Origin: Paenibacillus glycanilyticus
Lineage (GTDB): Bacteria; Bacillota; Bacilli; Paenibacillales; Paenibacillaceae
Assembly: GCF_023715145.1 (NCBI RefSeq)
Contig: NZ_JAMBNP010000004.1
Span: 248,001-312,000, forward strand
Direction: 5' to 3'
Length of the DNA: 64,000 nt
The notes beneath the pieces are model-generated. The model did not search any database. It was not told where the DNA came from and saw only the letters and a program-made list of their open reading frames with translations. This document shows, in pieces, positions 26,391 through 35,067 of this stretch (position 1 is its first letter; each line of letters starts with the position of its first letter). The position numbers were made by a program, and so were the translations under genes.

Positions 26391-26720
26391 TTACGCTTTT
26401 ATCGGCTCAAAGATCTTAACTACTTCATACATTCCCGGATCAAACGTAGCTATTGTTAATGCCTCTTGGAAATACGGAAGCGGTTTGGGATCATCCCGCA
26501 TCGCCTGGTAATCCTCGAGACTTCTCCATTGCGCATACATGGTTACTTTAGTGCCGTCCGTGCTCCGATGAAGACTGGAAGATATAAATCCGGTCGCATA
26601 TCTAACGGAGACATCTGTTGCGCTGGTAAGCAGCTCGACCAAACGGTCCTGATTTTCAGGTTTAACCGTGAACACATTGATAAAGGTAAGAACGGGGTGA
26701 TCCGTAGAAATTTGTGTCAT
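26391..26720 (-). CDS. antibiotic biosynthesis monooxygenase (ABM) domain protein
   Basis: 109 residues from the ATG at 26720, which has AAAAAAGGAGG upstream. Single dimeric alpha/beta-barrel (ABM, also called YgiN-like) domain: first strand VLTFINVFTVKPENQDRLVE, then helix, ATGFISSSLHRS, and YAQWRSLEDYQAM. Such proteins are small cofactor-less oxygenases or quinol/heme-handling enzymes. It follows the SDR gene by 65 bp on the same strand, so the two probably form an operon controlled by the upstream TetR. Confidence 0.82.
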   Translation of the reverse strand: MTQISTDHPVLTFINVFTVKPENQDRLVELLTSATDVSVRYATGFISSSLHRSTDGTKVTMYAQWRSLEDYQAMRDDPKPLPYFQEALTIATFDPGMYEVVKIFEPIKA

Positions 26721-26785
26721 AAGATGACCTCCTTTTTTAGTTACTATCTGCATCTCCGAATGATCTCATACGTACAAACGTAAGC

Positions 26786-27667
26786 TTACTGCTCTTCGAA
26801 CTCGTCGTACATACGCGTTACGGACTGATCGAGCTCTTTTGCTTCATAGTCGGTTGAAATACTGAGCTTCTCCCAACGTTTGGTCTCGGCTAATTTGCCG
26901 TTGTCTACGGCATTGGCAATCGCAACCGCATCGCTGCCGAGCAGTAATCGCAGCGGAGGATTTTCTTCGTTAACGACGGAAATAATAGCTTGAGCAGCTT
27001 TGTCCGGATCTCCGTTTTCCTTGCCGGTTACGTCACGCAGATGCTTCAGCAAGCCGCCAACCGTATCCCGGTATTCCTCGCGCGGCACAATATGCTGCAT
27101 GGAGGAGCCTGCCCAATCGGTACGGAAGCCGCCCGGCTCAATCAGAGTAACTTTAATGCCAAGCGGGCCGACTTCCTTGGACAATACTTCAGAGAAGCCC
27201 TCCACTGCCCATTTCGACATTTGATACGGTCCAAGGCCAGGTGCTCCCGTACGACCGCCGATGGAAGAGAATTGTACGATATGACCGGAGCCCTGCTCTC
27301 TCAATAACGGAAGTGCAGCTTTCGTAACGTTAACGACGCCCCACAGATTGGTTTCCGCTTGAGCTCGAAAATCCTCCATCGATGTTTCTTCAATAGAAGA
27401 CACGTTGCCATAGCCTGCGTTATTAACCAGGACATCCAATCGTCCAAATGTATCGAAAGCGGCTTTTACAGCTGCCTCAGCCTGCTCATAGCTATTCACG
27501 TCCAACGGCACAAGATGAACCTGACTTCCGTAGCGTTCCGCCAAATCAGCAATCTGCTCCGGTTTGCGGGCCGTTGCGACCAGCTGATCTCCTGCTGCCA
27601 GTACCGCTTCTGCAAGACTGCGGCCAAAACCGCGGGAGCTTCCTGTAATCAACCATACTTTAGACAT
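26786..27667 (-). CDS. SDR family oxidoreductase
   Basis: 293 residues, classical SDR. Motifs: TGSSRGFG (8-15), NNAG (82-85), catalytic Ser135 region (QFSSIGGR), Tyr148 and Lys152 in YQMSK. The sequence resembles the large bacterial group annotated as SDR family NAD(P)-dependent oxidoreductase with a longer C-terminal part. Substrate unknown. It has a well-formed promoter with operators on both sides, and is followed by the ABM gene. Confidence 0.9.
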   Translation of the reverse strand: MSKVWLITGSSRGFGRSLAEAVLAAGDQLVATARKPEQIADLAERYGSQVHLVPLDVNSYEQAEAAVKAAFDTFGRLDVLVNNAGYGNVSSIEETSMEDFRAQAETNLWGVVNVTKAALPLLREQGSGHIVQFSSIGGRTGAPGLGPYQMSKWAVEGFSEVLSKEVGPLGIKVTLIEPGGFRTDWAGSSMQHIVPREEYRDTVGGLLKHLRDVTGKENGDPDKAAQAIISVVNEENPPLRLLLGSDAVAIANAVDNGKLAETKRWEKLSISTDYEAKELDQSVTRMYDEFEEQ

Positions 27668-27700
27668 ATAAGATTGCCTCCTTGATAATGCGTTTAGTTT

Positions 27701-27774
27701 GGAATGTTTGTTCCATGGCCCAAGTATAGTCCTACATCCACCCTTGAGTCAAGAGTTTTCGGAATACATATTCC
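27701..27774 (-). promoter_or_regulatory. SDR-ABM promoter flanked by two TetR-type operators
   Basis: Minus-strand -35 TTGACT (27747-27752), 18-bp spacer and -10 TATACT (27723-27728) form a strong vegetative promoter. The palindromes GGAATACATATTCC (27761-27774) and GGAATGTTTGTTCC (27701-27714) flank it. A repressor bound to both would block the polymerase. Confidence 0.75.
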
Positions 27775-27866
27775 AAACCAAATTCATCCTTTGTCTTTAG
27801 AATGCCATAAATAACACTGGATTCAAGCATTCATTCCTCTTCTTCAAATCTAACATAAGATTAATT

Positions 27867-27880
27867 GGAATAAATATTCC
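27867..27880. promoter_or_regulatory. third copy of the GGAATAnnTATTCC operator
   Basis: GGAATAAATATTCC is a perfect palindrome of the same family as the two sites at 27701-27774. It lies just beyond the tetR terminator, 93 bp from the second site. Confidence 0.65.
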
Positions 27881-27888
27881 GATCTCGC

Positions 27889-27928
27889 GCAAAAAAACAG
27901 CCCCTAAGACTTTCCGTCTCGAGGCTGT
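27889..27928 (-). terminator. terminator of the tetR gene
   Basis: Minus strand AACAGCC...GGCTGTT stem followed by seven T, directly after the tetR stop codon. Confidence 0.8.
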
Positions 27929-27930
27929 TT

Positions 27931-28494
27931 CTATACTAATATGGCTTTCCAGGAGGCTTCCAGAATTTGTTGAATCTGCGCTTCGTTCAAAGGATACTTG
28001 TCGATGTAATAACCTTTGAGAATGGAAGAGATAATGCCGTGAATGAGCTGATGGCACAAATGCGAATCCATCTCTTTCACAATCCCTTGCTTCTGGCCCT
28101 CAACAATGAGTGAAAGAATGACTTCCCCAGAATTGTGGGTATCGCTCATATTGCGAAGCTCGGGAGAAATGTACGGCGAGAACGAAAAGCTGTCAATAAA
28201 CAAGAACTGCTTCGGATATTTCATGCCGAATTTCAATCTATTGAGCTGCAGGCATTTGAAACGTTCATATAAGCTCGCTTCGGGATCGTAACCATGCAGC
28301 AGATGCTCTCCCATAAGAATGCGCGCTTCTTTATACACGGCATTGATCAGTTCTTCTTTATTAGCAAAATAGTTATAGATCGTGCCGGAGCCGACGTTTG
28401 CGCGCTTGAATATTTTCGAGAAGGTCACCGACTGGAGTCCCTCTTCATGAATCAAGTCTAGCGTTGCAGCCATAATGTCCTGCTTCTTGCTCAT
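27931..28494 (-). CDS. TetR/AcrR family transcriptional regulator
   Basis: 187 residues from the ATG at 28494, which has AGGTGGG upstream. The N-terminal TetR helix-turn-helix is clear: IMAATLDLIHEEGLQSVTF, then ANVGSGTIYNYFANKEELI. The C-terminal ligand and dimer domain is divergent. The gene lies upstream of the SDR-ABM pair, in the same direction, and the three GGAATA-palindromes downstream of it are its likely targets. No operator of that type is visible upstream of its own start. Ligand unknown. Confidence 0.88.
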   Translation of the reverse strand: MSKKQDIMAATLDLIHEEGLQSVTFSKIFKRANVGSGTIYNYFANKEELINAVYKEARILMGEHLLHGYDPEASLYERFKCLQLNRLKFGMKYPKQFLFIDSFSFSPYISPELRNMSDTHNSGEVILSLIVEGQKQGIVKEMDSHLCHQLIHGIISSILKGYYIDKYPLNEAQIQQILEASWKAILV

Positions 28495-28620
28495 GTATCC
28501 CACCTCTTGACAATAACATTAGTACGCGTCTTGGGAGGATGTCAAGTATACGATCCCGGATAACAATGGAAATTCAGGGCATAATGAGACTGAAATTTTC
28601 TTTTTAAGGAGAATTACGAT

Positions 28621-29940
28621 ATGACAGTCATGGACGAAGTAACCGATCATTTTTCTGCGTATCCGGATTTTGTGAATCAGAAGCTGCAAATCGCTGCTGA
28701 AACCTTAACCGTGACCGGATTAAAGTCTTTAATTAATTTTCCTCAAACGATATATATGTTTAGAGACCCTCTCCTAACATCTGCCATGAACGGGCTGGAG
28801 CTCATCGATGTATTTACGAGTCTTGGGCAGCCGATATCGGTGGATCGGAATACTATCATTACCGAGATACTGGACGGTATGCTTGTCGCCGTACATGAAG
28901 CATCCGGATTAGTTGTCAGCATCTATCCTGTTCCTCAACCAAACAGCCGGGCTATCTCTTTGCCCACGATGGAAAACAGCATAGGAGGAGCTAATAGTGC
29001 ATTTAACGAGAGCCTGGATAACAATATTATGATGCTCCGAAGTCATTTGAATTCTGCTGATCTTCAAGTGAAGACTTATGAGTTTGGGAACCAAGTGAAG
29101 AACAGAGTCAGTCTGTGTTTTTTGGATAAGACGATTGATCCCATGCTTCTTCAAAATTTGAAGCACAAGCTTGAATCTGATCCGACGACGGAAATTACAA
29201 ATATGTTGGAGCTCTCCCATAGACTGGGCTTCACGAAATTTACATGGGTTACCCATTATATGGCTTTTGAACTGCCGCAAAATACGGCTAGAGCTTTAAA
29301 AAATGGGAAAGCCGTACTATTTATTGATAGACTCCCGTTTTCCATCGTTCTGCCTAGTCTGTTCTCCGATTTATTTATGTCCGAGGATGACTTGAACCAC
29401 CCGCCTATCTATTCCTGGCTGATGCGAAGTCTTCGCTTCCTTGGCGTTATGTTGACGTTAATTTTACCTGGCTTGTATGTAGCGCTTGTCTCTGTCAACC
29501 CGGACGTACTGCGATTTGAACTGGCGCACTCCATTGCGAGAAGTCGTCTTGATGTCCCTTACCCCGCTGTAATTGAGGCCCTGCTTCTCTTATGCGTGCT
29601 GGAATTAATTCTGGAAGCGATTATCAGGCTTCCAAGCAGCATCGGTCCAACCATCACGATGGTAGGCGGTATCGTATTGGGACAGGCGGTCGTGGATGCT
29701 AAGCTGGTAAGCAATCTCCTTATTATTATTCTGGCTACCACCACAATCGCAAACGCTGCAGTCGTAGGTTATCAGAACACCTATGTCCTGCGACTGTTCA
29801 AATATCTGCTGCTATTCTTAGCCGCAATTCTAGGGGTGCTCGGCATAATGTCAGGATTGCTTATCATATGCGCTTATATTGCCGGTAACCGCACGCTTGG
29901 CATTCCATATTTGCAATTGATTCGGCCTAAAGGGGAATAA
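28621..29940 (+). CDS. gerA: spore germination receptor subunit A, cluster 2 (divergent)
   Basis: 439 residues, shorter than the other two A subunits here (477 and 484). The C-terminal membrane half is clearly GerA-like: LPGLYVALVSVNPDVLRFEL, LDVPYPAVIEALLL and IRLPSSIGPTITMVGGIVLG. In the cytosolic domain the usual GPR(E/D)xFxE motif is replaced by GGANSAFNESLDNN, so this region has diverged. Start ATG at 28621 with AAGGAG seven bases upstream. First gene of a four-gene operon A-B-B'-C; the next gene starts one base after its stop. Confidence 0.88.
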   Translation: MTVMDEVTDHFSAYPDFVNQKLQIAAETLTVTGLKSLINFPQTIYMFRDPLLTSAMNGLELIDVFTSLGQPISVDRNTIITEILDGMLVAVHEASGLVVSIYPVPQPNSRAISLPTMENSIGGANSAFNESLDNNIMMLRSHLNSADLQVKTYEFGNQVKNRVSLCFLDKTIDPMLLQNLKHKLESDPTTEITNMLELSHRLGFTKFTWVTHYMAFELPQNTARALKNGKAVLFIDRLPFSIVLPSLFSDLFMSEDDLNHPPIYSWLMRSLRFLGVMLTLILPGLYVALVSVNPDVLRFELAHSIARSRLDVPYPAVIEALLLLCVLELILEAIIRLPSSIGPTITMVGGIVLGQAVVDAKLVSNLLIIILATTTIANAAVVGYQNTYVLRLFKYLLLFLAAILGVLGIMSGLLIICAYIAGNRTLGIPYLQLIRPKGE

Positions 29941-29941
29941 A

Positions 29942-31036
29942 ATGTATAAAAATCTGCAGGTGTCCACCACATACGTGTTGTCCCATTTGGGGCTGATCTT
30001 TTTTGTGTACCCCATCGATGTTATTGAAAGCACAAGCCAAGCTCACTGGCTGCCCGTGCTCTTTGGATTTGCCTTTCATCTTCTCGTTGTTACGATTTAT
30101 CTAAAAGGTCTAAGGTATTTCAAAGGCCAGAATATCGTTGAAATCCTGATGGAAAGAAACAAATTCGTAGCTTGGTGCATACTCTTTCCTGCTCTGCTCT
30201 ACATGGCATGGTTAGCCGTATTGTCTGTTAGAGGTTTCGCGGAGGTGGTGTCCATCGCCATTTTGTCCAATACTCCGTTGTGGGTTCTGAACCTGCTTTT
30301 ACTGGTCATTCCGGGATTTATCACGAGTCAAGGGATGATTGGCGGCATACTCAGGCTGTCCGTTTTGTTAGGCGTTTTGTTTGTTGTTCCCGTCGTATTT
30401 GTCATTGCAACCTCATTTCAGAATGCGGACTGGCATTATTTGTTTCCGCTTTGGCCGGATTCCGGCGCGATGACATTTCTATTGAAGCCACACTTTAATA
30501 TGAGCCTGTTTGCTTATTCAGGCGCATTTCTCATGTTTGGTTTTCTTCCTTCGTTTGCAAAGTTCAAACCAAAAGCCGTCTACTGGGGGAGTCTTGTGTT
30601 GCTTCCTGCTTATCTGATTTCCGTCTATGTGCCGGTATTGACGCTTGGAGAGCAGACTGCTCGCCAGTTGCAGTTCCCCTATCTTTTTGTCGTCGACACG
30701 GTAGAGATCAATTGGCTGATGTTTGAACGAATCAACGTATTTTTATTGCTTAGCCTTATTGCTTTCTTCATGTTTTATATAAGTTTATTGATATGGCAGA
30801 TACTCTGTGTCATCCAGCTGGGCATAAAAGACATCAGCTCTAACTACCTGGTTCCGATTATCATTCTTCCGATATTAATTGGATGTCTTTGTATTCCTGA
30901 CTGGAGGACTGCGGGTCAACTTTTACAATGGAGTATGAGATTCCAACTGTTTGTAGTAATTGTTATCCCGGGCTATTTACTAACAATAGGATGGCTGCAT
31001 GCCAAAAAATCAAAAGCAGAGTCAAAAAACCTATGA
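29942..31036 (+). CDS. gerB: spore germination receptor permease subunit, cluster 2 copy 1
   Basis: 364 residues, ten-helix GerB family protein (N-terminal VSTTYVLSHLGLIFFVYPID, then FAEVVSIAILSNTPLW and FPYLFVVDTVEINWLMFERI). It would bind a small germinant within the membrane. Its ribosome binding site AAAGGGGAATAAA lies over the end of gerA. It is a close paralogue of the next gene, collinear over the whole length, which indicates tandem duplication. Its stop codon overlaps an ATG (ATGAGGACATAA) that looks like the beginning of a lost gerC. Confidence 0.9.
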   Translation: MYKNLQVSTTYVLSHLGLIFFVYPIDVIESTSQAHWLPVLFGFAFHLLVVTIYLKGLRYFKGQNIVEILMERNKFVAWCILFPALLYMAWLAVLSVRGFAEVVSIAILSNTPLWVLNLLLLVIPGFITSQGMIGGILRLSVLLGVLFVVPVVFVIATSFQNADWHYLFPLWPDSGAMTFLLKPHFNMSLFAYSGAFLMFGFLPSFAKFKPKAVYWGSLVLLPAYLISVYVPVLTLGEQTARQLQFPYLFVVDTVEINWLMFERINVFLLLSLIAFFMFYISLLIWQILCVIQLGIKDISSNYLVPIIILPILIGCLCIPDWRTAGQLLQWSMRFQLFVVIVIPGYLLTIGWLHAKKSKAESKNL

Positions 31037-31176
31037 GGACATAATAAAATTGGAAAATATTTTTACCAGCCGTTTTGCTGCTCACCGCTGCAGTCACAAG
31101 CTATCTAACACCTACTTGCTGCTGCTAATTGTCTTTTGGTATTCTTAGCTGCACTATAAGCCTAAAGGGGAATAAA
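31034..31176 (+). pseudogene. possible gerC start relic between the duplicated gerB genes
   Basis: An ATG overlaps the first gerB stop exactly as in the intact gerB-gerC junction downstream. Its frame is closed after three codons by two stops, but continues in frame with KIFLPAVLLLTAAVTSYL, which looks like the hydrophobic part of a lipoprotein signal peptide. The end of the gap repeats the gerA tail (CCTAAAGGGGAATAA). So the stretch could be a decayed gerC start plus the duplication junction. The gerA repeat is clear; the gerC reading is speculative. Confidence 0.4.
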
Positions 31177-32271
31177 ATGTCTAAGAATCTGCAAGTATCC
31201 ACAACTTATATATTGGTCCATTTAGCGCAAATCTTTTTTATTTATCCCATTGATATCATGGAAAGCACTGACCAAGTTCATTGGTTGCCGGTGCTCTTTG
31301 GTTGTTTGTTTAATCTGATTATGATTTTCATCTATCTTAAAGGTCTTAGTTACTTCAAGGACCAGAATATTATTGAAATTTTAATGAAGAAAAGCAAATT
31401 TCTGGCCTGGTTCTTCCTTTTACATGCTCTGATATATATGGGATCGATGATCATACTGACGGTTAGAGGCTTTGCGGAAGTGATATCGATCACCGTTCTG
31501 TCCAATACTCCTATATGGGTTTTGATGCTGCTCTTTCTGATTATTCCCGGATATATCACATTACAAGGGATGATTGGCGGCATATTAAGGCTTTCCGTTT
31601 TGATCAGTGCCTTGTTCGTAGTTCCGGTCGTATTTGTTATTCTTGCCTCGTTTCAGAATGTGGACTGGCATTATTTGTTACCGCTTTGGACAGGCTTCAG
31701 CGACTTCAAATTTGTGACGAACCCCTCATTTTATATGAGCTTGTTTGCTTGCAGCGGCGGATTCTTAATGATTGGCTTCCTTCCTTCGTTTACAAAGTTT
31801 AAACCAAAGGCCATCTATTGGGGGGCTCTCGCGTTGCTTCCTGCTTATCTGATTTCCGTGTATGTACCGATATTGACATTTGGGGAGCAGACCGCTCGCC
31901 AGTTGCAATTCCCTTATATTTTTGTCGTCGACACCATTGAGATTAACTGGCTCATGTTTGAACGAATCAACGTATTCTTGCTGCTGGGTTTGGTTGCTTT
32001 CTGCATGTTTTTTATCAGCGTAAGTCTATGGCAGATTCTTTGTATCATACAACAGGGTGTGAGGAACATTAACTCTAACTATTTGATTCCGATCATTTTG
32101 ATTCTACTATTTATTAGTTGCCTTTTTATTCCTGACTGGGATACTTCTGTTCAGCTTTTACAATGGAGTATGGCATTCAGATTGTACGTAATGGTTACTA
32201 CCCCCGTCTATCTGTTGATAATAGGATGGCTGCACGCCAAAAAATTAAAAGTCGAGTTGAATAACCTATGA
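31177..32271 (+). CDS. gerB: spore germination receptor permease subunit, cluster 2 copy 2
   Basis: 364 residues from the ATG at 31177. The 31129 reading adds 16 residues that are only the repeated gerA tail. Same length and gap-free alignment with copy 1; most differences are conservative, with clusters in helices 3-4 and around residues 175-190 (PDSGAMTFLLKPHFN versus TGFSDFKFVTNPSFY). That suggests altered ligand preference. Same ribosome binding site AAAGGGGAATAAA as copy 1. Its stop overlaps the gerC start as ATGA, so copy 2 holds the original coupling to gerC. Confidence 0.9.
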   Translation: MSKNLQVSTTYILVHLAQIFFIYPIDIMESTDQVHWLPVLFGCLFNLIMIFIYLKGLSYFKDQNIIEILMKKSKFLAWFFLLHALIYMGSMIILTVRGFAEVISITVLSNTPIWVLMLLFLIIPGYITLQGMIGGILRLSVLISALFVVPVVFVILASFQNVDWHYLLPLWTGFSDFKFVTNPSFYMSLFACSGGFLMIGFLPSFTKFKPKAIYWGALALLPAYLISVYVPILTFGEQTARQLQFPYIFVVDTIEINWLMFERINVFLLLGLVAFCMFFISVSLWQILCIIQQGVRNINSNYLIPIILILLFISCLFIPDWDTSVQLLQWSMAFRLYVMVTTPVYLLIIGWLHAKKLKVELNNL

Positions 32272-33326
32272 TACGACGTATTCTAATCGGAACATTCTTC
32301 TTGCTTATGCTTAGCGGTTGCTGGGACAATAAAGACATTAATCACAGAGCGCTTCCAATCGCAATGGGGATTTCTTTTCATCAAGGGGAATACAAGGTTT
32401 ATCTGGACATTCCAAAGGTTAGCGTAAATAATGAAGGCATTGACGTCGTAACGGCCAATGGGGATTCGATCAGTGCTGCGGTTAACAAGATCAGCGTCAA
32501 TATGGAAAGCCAGGTTGATCTGCTTCATTTGAAAGTGATTGTCGTAGACGAACCATTCGCAAAACTGGGACTGGAAGAAATAACTTCCAATATTATTCGT
32601 TCCCGCCATGTTTCCCCCAAGACAATGTTTGTCATTAGCGATGAACCGCTTGATCGTTTTTTCACGCGAATCAACAACGAAACGGATGGTGACGGGAAAG
32701 AAATCTACGATTTCTTCCAAAAAGATGCCGGCTGGAATCCTGAAATCGCTCACACCCCGGTGTGGAAAGTATTCAGGAGCATCCACTCCTATACGAATGA
32801 CGTTGTTGTCCCGATCGTGAAATCCGGAGAGTCCACGACGATCGAAAGCATGGGGTCCGCAATCCTCAAAAACGGGAGGATGGTAAGCCGTTTAAATAAC
32901 GAGCAGACTCTGTTTTATAACGTCTTTGACGGGAAAAGCCTGGAGGGCAAAATCGAGATTATGGGACATTCCACCGTACAGATTGTGAGCAGCAGTATCA
33001 AAAATAATGGCAGGTTTGAAAATAACAAACCTGTGCTGGATAGCGTTCTCAAATTAAATGTCACTATCCTGGATACTTCAGGCCAGACATCCATAAAAGA
33101 CTTCCAAACGAAGTTAAAAAAACTGCTCGATCATGAGATGGATCAAATCTTCCAGAAGATGAAACGCGCAAATGCCGATATATTCGGCATCGGTCAGCAT
33201 TTCCGAAATGAACTGCCTAGAACAGAGCTGGCTCAATGGCGCTCGAAATATTTGCCAGATGCCCGGATCAATCTGGATATTAAAACGACGGTTCGCAATA
33301 CGGGCAATCTGAAGTTGAATGATTAA
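32268..33326 (+). CDS. gerC: spore germination receptor lipoprotein, cluster 2
   Basis: 352 residues, GerAC/GerKC family. Short signal peptide with lipobox LMLSGCWDNKDIN (Cys18). C-terminal family signature: ADIFGIGQHFRNELPRTELA, then INLDIKTTVRNTG. Slightly shorter than the other two GerC proteins here (391 and 385). Translationally coupled to gerB copy 2 by ATGA. Last gene of the A-B-B'-C operon; no clear terminator before the IS3-type relic that starts 36 bp downstream. Confidence 0.9.
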   Translation: MIRRILIGTFFLLMLSGCWDNKDINHRALPIAMGISFHQGEYKVYLDIPKVSVNNEGIDVVTANGDSISAAVNKISVNMESQVDLLHLKVIVVDEPFAKLGLEEITSNIIRSRHVSPKTMFVISDEPLDRFFTRINNETDGDGKEIYDFFQKDAGWNPEIAHTPVWKVFRSIHSYTNDVVVPIVKSGESTTIESMGSAILKNGRMVSRLNNEQTLFYNVFDGKSLEGKIEIMGHSTVQIVSSSIKNNGRFENNKPVLDSVLKLNVTILDTSGQTSIKDFQTKLKKLLDHEMDQIFQKMKRANADIFGIGQHFRNELPRTELAQWRSKYLPDARINLDIKTTVRNTGNLKLND

Positions 33327-33361
33327 CCTCTTCGTGTACCAAAAAACATCTAACCTGAACA

Positions 33362-33721
33362 TGGGGACTGACCCCCGTTATTAAGACAGGGATCAAAACA
33401 CCTTTCAAGTTTAAGCAGCCAGTCGTCGGAAATCAATCGGCGACTGGTTATTTAGTTTCGTTTGAATTCGAATTGAGTTATAGTAAGGTTTGTAGTCTCG
33501 AATGTCACTTGTGTCTCATTTCGAATGTTTAGTTGTTCCATGCCCTCCTTCACAGAAATACCTGCCATTCTCATTTCTATTGCTTTCGGTTTGGTTTCTA
33601 ATGGGTAACTAACTCTTGTTGCCAACGCAAAAACACCTCCAAAGTTGTCCCCCATATCTTACGACATGGAGGCTTTCTCTTGAAGGTGTTTTAATTTGTC
33701 TCAAGCTAGGGGGCAGTCCCA
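33362..33721 (-). mobile_element. IS3-family deletion derivative (MITE-like)
   Basis: Ends are inverted repeats: TGGGGACTGACCCCC at 33362-33376 and GGGGGCAGTCCCA at 33709-33721. The match extends inward over about 48 bp with gaps, including AAAACACCTTTCAAG against CTTGAAGGTGTTTT. Inside, a minus-strand frame at 33452-33655 (67 residues) contains SYPLETKPKAIEMRMAGISV and KEGMEQLNIRNETQV, the start of an IS3/IS150-group OrfA. It then goes off pattern, so most of OrfA and all of OrfB are lost. About 360 bp in total, non-autonomous. Confidence 0.75.
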
Positions 33722-33756
33722 CATCATGAATAGAGGCTTTTCAGCCGAATAAGGAA

Positions 33757-35046
33757 TTAACTCAGTTTTTTATCTGCTATTTTCTCTTTACCGGTATGCT
33801 CCTGAATCGAGACCTTCGCCCCAATCGCGCGGAAGCTGTCAATGACATCCTCGTAGCCGCGTTCGATATGCTCGACGCCGGTCATATACGTATTCCCCTC
33901 CGCGGCTAAGCCGGCCAGAAGAAGAGAAGTTCCTGCCCGAACATCCGTTGCGTGAACCCAACCGCCTTGCAGCGGAAGCCCGCCACGGATAAAAGCACTT
34001 TCCTTGCGCAGCTCGATCTCGGCACCAAGCCGGCGCAGCTGCGGCACATGGGCGAAGCGCATCGGATAGACGCGTTCTGTTATGATGCTCTTGCCCTTCG
34101 CCTGAAGCAGAAGCGCCGTCATCGGCTGCTGCAGATCAGTGGCAAAGCCCGGATACATCCCTGTGCGGATGCGCGTAGCTCTTAATATGCCGGTGCTGTA
34201 CGCGGTAATGTGATTCTCGCCGGATTCGATCTCAATTCCCACTTCTTGAAGTTTGGAGAGGCAGGAACCAAGATGCTCCGGAATGACGTCTTCTACGGTC
34301 ACCTGTCCCCCATTCATGCCGGCAGCCATTAGGAAAGCTCCTGCGATTAATCGGTCGGGAATGACCGTATGCGTTCCTCCGTTCAAATACGAGACACCTT
34401 CTATTCGGATTCTGTTCGTTCCCGCGCCATAAATTTTCGCACCCAGCCGATTAAGGAATGCAGCCGTATCCACAACCTCCGGATCCACCGCGGCATTATG
34501 CAGAATAGTGCGTCCCTTCGCCCGCGAAGCAGCGAGTATCGCATTAATGGTAGCGCCGGATGTAATCGTATCAAAGTAAATATCCGTTCCTTTAAGCTCT
34601 GTGCCCTCTACGACATAATAATCCTTGAGAAATTGGACATTGGCGCCAAGCGCCTGAAATACCTTTATATGCTGATCGATCGGTCTGGACACGAAGTCGT
34701 CGCCGCCTGGAAATCCGATCGTTACTCGGCCGAATTTGGCAAGCAAAGCGCCGGCAAAATAATACGATGCGCGGTAGCTCGAGGATTTGCCCGGGTCAAT
34801 CACGGCGCTGTGAATCCAGCGCGGATCCAGAACGACTTGTCCGCCGTCCTGCTTCAATTCCATCCCGATATCCTGGCTTATGCCCGCAATCATGCGGATA
34901 TCATCAATTTGCGGAATCCCCTCCAGCGTAACGATATCGTCCGCCAGACAGGCGGCTGCGAGCAGTGCCAGGGAACTGTTCTTCGCTCCCGGTATATGTA
35001 CTTTTCCGTTAAGGGGTCCTGAATACTCGGCTTGTATATATTTCAT
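33757..35046 (-). CDS. murA: MurA-type enolpyruvyl transferase with Cys-to-Asp active site
   Basis: 429 residues, EPT family. MurA transfers enolpyruvate to UDP-GlcNAc, the first committed peptidoglycan step. Lys22-Asn23 (PGAKNSS), Arg92, Asp304 (FATDLQQ) and Arg in HIERGYED are kept, so catalysis looks possible. The loop usually written PGGCxIGxRP reads PGGDDFVSRP: Asp116 replaces the Cys that fosfomycin alkylates. Cys-to-Asp enzymes are known to be active and fosfomycin-resistant in Mycobacterium and Chlamydia. It is probably a second, specialised MurA; another EPT fold function is possible. It lies 21 bp after the FHA regulator gene in one operon. Confidence 0.85.
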   Translation of the reverse strand: MKYIQAEYSGPLNGKVHIPGAKNSSLALLAAACLADDIVTLEGIPQIDDIRMIAGISQDIGMELKQDGGQVVLDPRWIHSAVIDPGKSSSYRASYYFAGALLAKFGRVTIGFPGGDDFVSRPIDQHIKVFQALGANVQFLKDYYVVEGTELKGTDIYFDTITSGATINAILAASRAKGRTILHNAAVDPEVVDTAAFLNRLGAKIYGAGTNRIRIEGVSYLNGGTHTVIPDRLIAGAFLMAAGMNGGQVTVEDVIPEHLGSCLSKLQEVGIEIESGENHITAYSTGILRATRIRTGMYPGFATDLQQPMTALLLQAKGKSIITERVYPMRFAHVPQLRRLGAEIELRKESAFIRGGLPLQGGWVHATDVRAGTSLLLAGLAAEGNTYMTGVEHIERGYEDVIDSFRAIGAKVSIQEHTGKEKIADKKLS

Positions 35047-35067
35047 GAAGGGATTCTCCTACTTTCG

